A stretch of DNA of 64,000 bases from Blumeriella jaapii (Eukaryota; Ascomycota; Leotiomycetes; Helotiales; Drepanopezizaceae): the NCBI GenBank assembly GCA_009599575.1, contig VWND01000028.1:124001-188000 (forward strand), in the 5' to 3' direction. Shown here in pieces: positions 58,753 to 64,000 of this stretch. Positions within the stretch are counted from its first letter, which is position 1. Each line of letters opens with the position of its first letter. The notes under the pieces are model-generated. The model did not search any database. It had not been told where the DNA came from and saw nothing but the letters and a program-made list of their open reading frames with translations. The position numbers and the translations under genes are program-made.

Positions 58753-59420
58753 TTATAGGGCAGCAAGGGCGGCGAAGGCAGCGAGGAAGAGACGTCCAGC
58801 ACCAGCGGCCAGTTGCGAGCCGGCGCCCACGGGGACCTGCGTTGCCGTCGCGCGCGGCGCAGCGGAGCTGGCGCTGCCGTTCGCGGGAGTCGTGGGCACG
58901 ATCACGACGACGACCGGTTTCGACGTCGAGCTGGCTGGGACGGGAGGGATGGAAGCGGACGACGACTCGGAGGTCGTGGCGACGACGCGCGTCGAGCGTG
59001 ACTCGACGGTGGCCGGCACCGTTGTCGACGGGCCTGCTTCGGCCGGAGAAGAGGAGGACGGAGAAGAAGAAGAAGAAGAAAAAGAAGAGTCGGCGTTCGC
59101 GGCGGCGCAGTCCTCTTCAGCAGCGGTGATCACGCCTGGGAGATCTCATCAGATGCTGTTCTGTGGGATTTGGGCGTGCGGTGGGGGATGGGGAACTCAC
59201 TGATGGCCTGGGCTCCGCAGGCGGCGATAACGCAGCTGGTGGCCGCGGCCTGGATCGACGCCTTGTTGGCATCGGTACATTGGCACTTCAGGTCGGTCGC
59301 GCCGCAGCTGGTGGCCGCGGCCACGGCGTCAGCGATACAGCTCGTTGCACAGGCGGGAATGACGGCCAGAGCTCGACCTGCGAAGGCCAGGAGGGCGATG
59401 GCGGAGAGCGAGCACTGCAT
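58753..59420 (-). CDS. CFEM-domain GPI-anchored cell surface protein
   Basis: Secreted, membrane- or wall-anchored fungal protein; relatives bind haem/iron or act at the host interface. Exon 1 59420-59201 and exon 2 59135-58753 (65-nt intron) give 200 residues. Signal peptide MQCSLSAIALLAFAGRALA. The CFEM domain has eight Cys in the family order: PACATSC, TSC, KCQC, SCV, AACG and, after the intron, EEDC. Then a long Ser/Thr/Pro stretch (O-glycosylated stalk, inference) and a GPI signal: small residues (GAGSQLAAGAG) before the hydrophobic end FLAAFAALAAL. The start at 59420 puts the signal peptide first; codons upstream are repeat-like. The Asp before the third-to-fifth Cys (ATDLKCQC) matches the haem-axial position known from CFEM structures. 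Confidence 0.9.
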
Positions 59421-61912
59421 TTCTATGGGGGGTTGAGGATGTGTGAATGTATACGTGTGTGTGTATGCCGATTGCCGTAAACGAGTGTTGGCAAGATGTG
59501 TGGTTGATGTTATACCGTTTTCTTCTATCGTCAAGAGAGGAAGAGAGCAGGAATGGCGACGAGGTGCTTATATACGGACCAAACACTAGGGTAACGTTAC
59601 CAATCCCTCGCCTGTTTTTTTCCTCTCCTTTCCTCTCCTTCCTTTCCTTTCCTTTCCTTTTCCGGCTGGACGATAGGAGCTGAGTTATATTCAAGGAACC
59701 AAGGAGCGTGGTACGGATGCGTCCTGGTGCTCCGTTCTTGGTGCCAATAGAAACGCAGTCTCGTCAGCGACGGGAAACCATCGCTTCGCGTCCAGGGACG
59801 TGAGATGGAGGACGCAGGAATCATTGTCACCCATTCTACCCGTCATAGTCTGCAACTGTTTCCGCGGTAGGCAACGGAGAAACAACCACGAGTATCGGAT
59901 CTGGAAAAGGTGATTCAGTTCTCTGGGGCAATAGTGCTGGCCGGCGATCGACTCTCTAACTGAGGTGGCTTGACGCTGTCTGCGGACTTTTCCTGGCTTC
60001 TGATCCCGAGCTGTTCTGTTCTCTTCTTTTCTTTCACTCCACGCTCCCCGTACGACCCTTTGACGATTGAAGCTACGGACTCCCAGACAGCGGGATCTAT
60101 GGGTATCTACATAGCTTCAGGGACCCCGCCAGAATGTTCTCGGTTTTGGGCTTTCATGGATATCTGTTCCCCCGGGAAGGTTCTGTCGAGTGGTACGTAC
60201 GTACGTAACGTACCTTGCGGCCATCGCTTGTGTAATCTCTTGTGTTTCCGCAAGAAGCCTGGCCTGGGATGGACTCGGCCTTTCTCAACCATCAATAGCG
60301 CTTACCTTCTTCCTCTCTTCCAATACACAATTCAAGGAGCAGCAAGCAAAGGCTCCTCCTGACGTGCACACCTCTCTGCTTCTTGCTAGCCGACTGACTG
60401 GGCATCAGAGCCTAGCTACCCTACCAACGGGAGTAACGAAAGACTGGATTAGGAGGCCGGAGGCTGAGTCCATCCGCACCGTGGCTTCTGTTGGGCTGGA
60501 GCGGCTGCACTGGGGTGGTGGGTGATGCAGTATCATGCGAGGTTGCGTCTATTGAAGTGTGCAACAAGCCCCGGTGGCAACGCAACGTCGATGGATATTG
60601 TGCGATGGTAATCTCCTGGGTGTGGGCTGATCTTTTCGAGATCTGTTTGACCGCCGCTCGTACTTTTGTTTTGGGATCTTGAGGACTCTGCGCTTGTTGT
60701 GCGTCTTGATCAGTCGTGGTCGTTTTCTAGCGTCTCTCGGTTGTCGAATGGTTCGTTTGATGGTGGCATTGTGTTTTCGTCTGGACGACCGGATTTTGAT
60801 TCCAATTCTCGTTTAGTTGTTTTGCAGTTCGGTCTTCCAACGAGCGGGGTTCGACTTGATGCGTGTTCATGATCAAAGGCATGTTGAAATTTCTCCATTT
60901 TATTTGTTTCCAGACGTGGACGGCAAGACACCTACAGAGATAGAATGATCAGCTTCGCTTGAGACGACCACACTTGTGTGAGATGAGAATCCGTCTCAAG
61001 AGGTGCAATCGATTGCACCCCAACTCTGGCGAGACCGGGTCCGTTGAATCACCCCGCTTCTTTCACTTTGCGGCTGCAGTCCCATAGCTGTAGGATTTCG
61101 CTTCCTACTGGCCGTAATCCTGGGGGGAAGTTCGAGTGTCGTGGACCGCGAGCAGAAGAGCTGAGTTCCGCGGTTCGTTGAAGTAGCATCTCTCCTGGGC
61201 TCTCACCTCCTGATTTTTTGGGCCATCTCAATCCGTGACGCACCGTCGTTCGGGCGATGTCTAGTCAGCATATCACTGTACATATCTTGACGAAGACGCA
61301 TTGGAAGTCTCTCGAAGCATCTTCTGCGCCAGAAAGATTCTTCGTTTCCTTGCGGGCGGAAGGCAACATAGACCCCGCGGAAGAGAACCGAGCTATAGAA
61401 GCTTCACTCGTCGATGTATCTGAACAGAAGAATAGCTACACGCCTCTTGACTGGCTGGATGTCAATGATCAAAATGGTCGGACATAGAAGCGATGCAATA
61501 TGATGTTTCTGACATACACATCCAGTCCGTCCTTCCTAGGCCGCAGCCCTCGAGATGGACCGCCTGCCTAAAGCCCATGTCTTCTTTCAATCACCAGAAC
61601 AGGCGACTATCGACGCGTCGAGAAGTTTTCCGCGACGCCTATCTACGGTCCTTTGTCGTCTTCGAATGATAAAAAGGCCGTCTCGTTCCCCCTTTCCCCT
61701 TTCCCATTTACCATCTTCCATCCCTCTCTTACAGTACCCTCCTCTTGTTGCCTCTCCATCACTTCATGTGCAGGCTTTTGTGTCAATTCCCCCGCAGAAC
61801 AGCCTCCTCAACTTCACTACTCGTTCAGTAACACGTTTTTCTGACCACTTTGAATCGCGGGAGGGAATTGAGTTGCCTGTCTCACGGCCATCTTGTCCGA
61901 AACGCCGTCAAC
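59421..61912. other. intergenic, no supported gene
   Basis: About 2.5 kb with no recognised frame. TCCTTTCC runs lie at 59625-59660, and a GTACGTACGTACG cluster near 60196. It serves as the divergent promoter space between the CFEM gene and the ankyrin gene; bases 61680-61760 are C/T-rich, as in fungal promoters. Confidence 0.5.
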
Positions 61913-64000
61913 ATGGAGGCCCTCGCCGAGTCCAAGGACCCCATCGAGATCCCCGTCCTCCCATCAGGCACGGTCAAGGAATTCATCCCGTACCTGTCCG
62001 AGAATGCGAATACGCCGGTTGGCACGCTCCTCGAGCCCTTTAAGCAGTTTGAAGGCGAACTTCGTAAGGTCTTTGCCCAGCAGCCTGACCACGATGTCCT
62101 CAAAGACGGCAATGTCAACCTGGTTCCCATCTTTGCCGGGCATGAGCAGGAGCTCACCATCCGAGCACGATCATTGGACAGCGAGTCGGTCGAAGAGAAG
62201 CAGAGGTATGTGTTGATCGACTCCTGGCTCTCGTGACTAATGCCGCGTTCTCGAAACGTTGACAGCTGATTGACGTGTCCTAGATATATCATGGCTTTGA
62301 ATGACGGAGAACGAAAGCTGGATGGCTCTCCTGCTGTTGTCGGCTCCTTCAAGGAGTTTCAGCAGAACTTCAACCTCTTCTCCGAGTCTTCCCTCGCGGA
62401 CCTGGACTGGAGCAACGTTGTTGCTGCTGGATCCGCCGTGACCACAGCTCTTCTTCCCGTTCCTGAGAGGTGGGCGGGCAGCAAGAGAAGCCGAAGAGAG
62501 TACTATCACGAGCATCTTGCCCCCGCTAGTGACGTGGATCTCTTTCTCTACGGCCTTGATGAAGATGAGGGTCTGCAGAAGATCAAGGATATTGAGAAGA
62601 GTATCAGAGACAGCATTCTCCATGAGACGACCACTATCCGGACCAAGAATGCCATCACCATCGCCAGCCAGGTGAGTAATTGGGTTTATCCAAGACCGTT
62701 GCACCATCTCTCACTTTCACAAGTCGACACCGGACATGGCTCGACCTTTCTTGACGTCGCTCTGGTGGGAGAATGCTGACATCCCGTGTCTTGTAGTATC
62801 CGACCCGACATGTACAGATTGTCCTCCGTCTCTATGGATCGGTCTCCCAAATTATCACCGGTTTCGATGTAGACTGTGCATGTGTCGCTTACGATGGAAA
62901 GCAAGTCTATGCTGCCCCTCGAGCTGTTGCGGCATTTGTCACGCAATGCAACACCATTGACCTGACTCGACGTTCGCCCTCATACGAGAACCGTCTCTCA
63001 AAGTATAGTGATCGTGGTTTCGAGGTTTATTGGCCTCTGCTAGACCGTACTCGAGTTGACCCGACGATATTTGAAAGATCCTTTGGCAAAACTCAGGGTC
63101 TTGCTCGGCTGTTGATTCTAGAGAAGCTACCTGAGACCGCCGACCGAGAGTCATACATGGATCAGCGTCGAGCCGAGCGAGGCAGACCGGCATTGCAATG
63201 CGGCTACCGTGATCAGTACCGAGTGGGAGATGATATCAAGGACAAGGAGGAAGATGATATCAAGGACAAGGAGGAAGATGATATCAAGGACAAGGAGGAA
63301 GATGAGGCTGCCGATTGGGTCGACCAAGAGGAGGTCGCATCCTACCACACGAGTACGACAGATTCCGAGACATTTTTATTTCTCTATCAAAGCCTTTGTA
63401 CGTGGCAATCGCTGACCACCTCGTTTTTGTAGTGACTGTTCCATATGGTCCGAAATATCATGCAGCTAGAATCAACCGTCTACTCTACGCCAAGGATCTA
63501 CTTCTCAATGCCGAATGGAACCAGCCTGATGATCGGGACGTTTATCTTCACAGACATCCATGTTTCTTTGGCACCGCCGAAGAGGTCCTGCAGGATTGTT
63601 GCGGATACTGCCCTGTGCCTCAGACTGACGAGGAGCTCGAAATTGCTGAAGAGGAAAGCAAGGTCTACATTTCTGGCAACGTAAAGTTCATCCTGGACGA
63701 CCCAGGACGTCAGGAGATCGGGTCTTTCCACCCCATCACTGATGATGAGTGGACTACAATGGCTTACGTCGGAGACGCGGCACGACTCTACCAGGCAATC
63801 GTCGATGGAGATTTGGAACATGTACAGGACTGGTGCTCACAGGAAGATGTAGATGTGAACCGACGAGAATGCTGCGGCAGAACCCCTCTCCACTTGGCCA
63901 CCATGGCGTCGACCCCAGAAATCGTTCGGTGCTTGATCGACAACGGTGCCCGATTGATCGCCCGCCTTGTTGATGGGAGAACTGCTCTGCACATCGCTGC
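61913..64000 (+). CDS. ankyrin-repeat protein, 3' truncated by the window
   Basis: Exons 61913-62205, 62284-62671, 62797-63352 and 63433 onward join in frame; 601 residues are readable before the edge. The first ~500 residues form an uncharacterised fungal region with VVAAGSAVTTALLP followed by SDVDLFLYGL. This resembles the GS...DVDLF layout of nucleotidyltransferase-like folds, but the match is weak. Near residue 440 a charged DDIKDKEE unit is repeated three times. Ankyrin repeats begin around residue 555: GRTPLHLATMASTPEIVRCL, then GRTALHIAA at the edge. The ATG at 61913 is chosen because the upstream frame has no better Met. Function unknown; protein binding through ankyrins is the safe inference. 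Confidence 0.82.
63229..63303 (+). repeat. 24-bp in-frame triplication inside the ankyrin gene
   Basis: Three near-perfect copies of GATGATATCAAGGACAAGGA plus GGAA, each encoding DDIKDKEE, in a charged linker. Confidence 0.9.

Overview
The window is nuclear DNA of a filamentous ascomycete (Pezizomycotina), most likely a plant-associated Dothideomycete-like fungus; the class is inference. Genes carry many 46-100 nt GT-AG introns with CTAAC/CTGAC-like branch sites. The gene content is typical of moulds: Ste12 with added C2H2 fingers, a CFEM-GPI protein, cutinase, GH74 with a CBM1, and a Ty3 retrotransposon that looks mutated by RIP.

Layout. 1-1.2 kb: nothing supported. 1.2-2.3 kb (-): unknown membrane-anchored protein. 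3.6-5.7 kb (+): broken 2-oxoglutarate/Fe(II) dioxygenase gene, tail to tail with the AP-2 mu gene (5.7-7.1 kb, -). 7.5-8.8 kb (-): succinyl-CoA ligase alpha (LSC1), head to head with the Elongator subunit ELP3 (9.05-10.85 kb, +). 12.8-16.0 kb (+): secreted GH74 xyloglucanase with CBM1. 17.6-18.5 kb (+): secreted endonuclease/exonuclease/phosphatase-fold protein that has lost catalytic residues. 19.5-22.5 kb (+): SET2 H3K36 methyltransferase, with one apparent base missing. 23.8-25.4 kb (-): GABA aminotransferase. 25.5-32.5 kb: gene-poor DNA with degenerate repeats. 32.5-33.5 kb (+): cutinase. 34.0-35.1 kb (-): tandem chromodomain protein with an ambiguous splice junction. 36.3-37.3 kb: non-autonomous terminal-inverted-repeat element. 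38.389-44.852 kb: complete but dead Ty3/gypsy element on the minus strand, with 299-bp LTRs and a perfect 5-bp target duplication. 44.9-53.7 kb: gene-free intergenic DNA full of microsatellites, long G runs and GTAC palindromes. 53.8-56.2 kb (+): STE12. 58.75-59.42 kb (-): CFEM GPI-anchored protein. 61.9 kb to the edge (+): ankyrin-repeat protein, truncated by the window.

The window mixes compact housekeeping genes (endocytic adaptor, TCA cycle, tRNA modification, chromatin, GABA shunt) with secreted plant-polymer enzymes (GH74-CBM1, cutinase) and an infection/mating-type regulator (Ste12), separated by transposon-rich stretches. I found no CRISPR array, operon or rRNA, and I could not recognise a tRNA. 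All splice junctions were read by eye and checked for frame closure; none was tested with transcripts.
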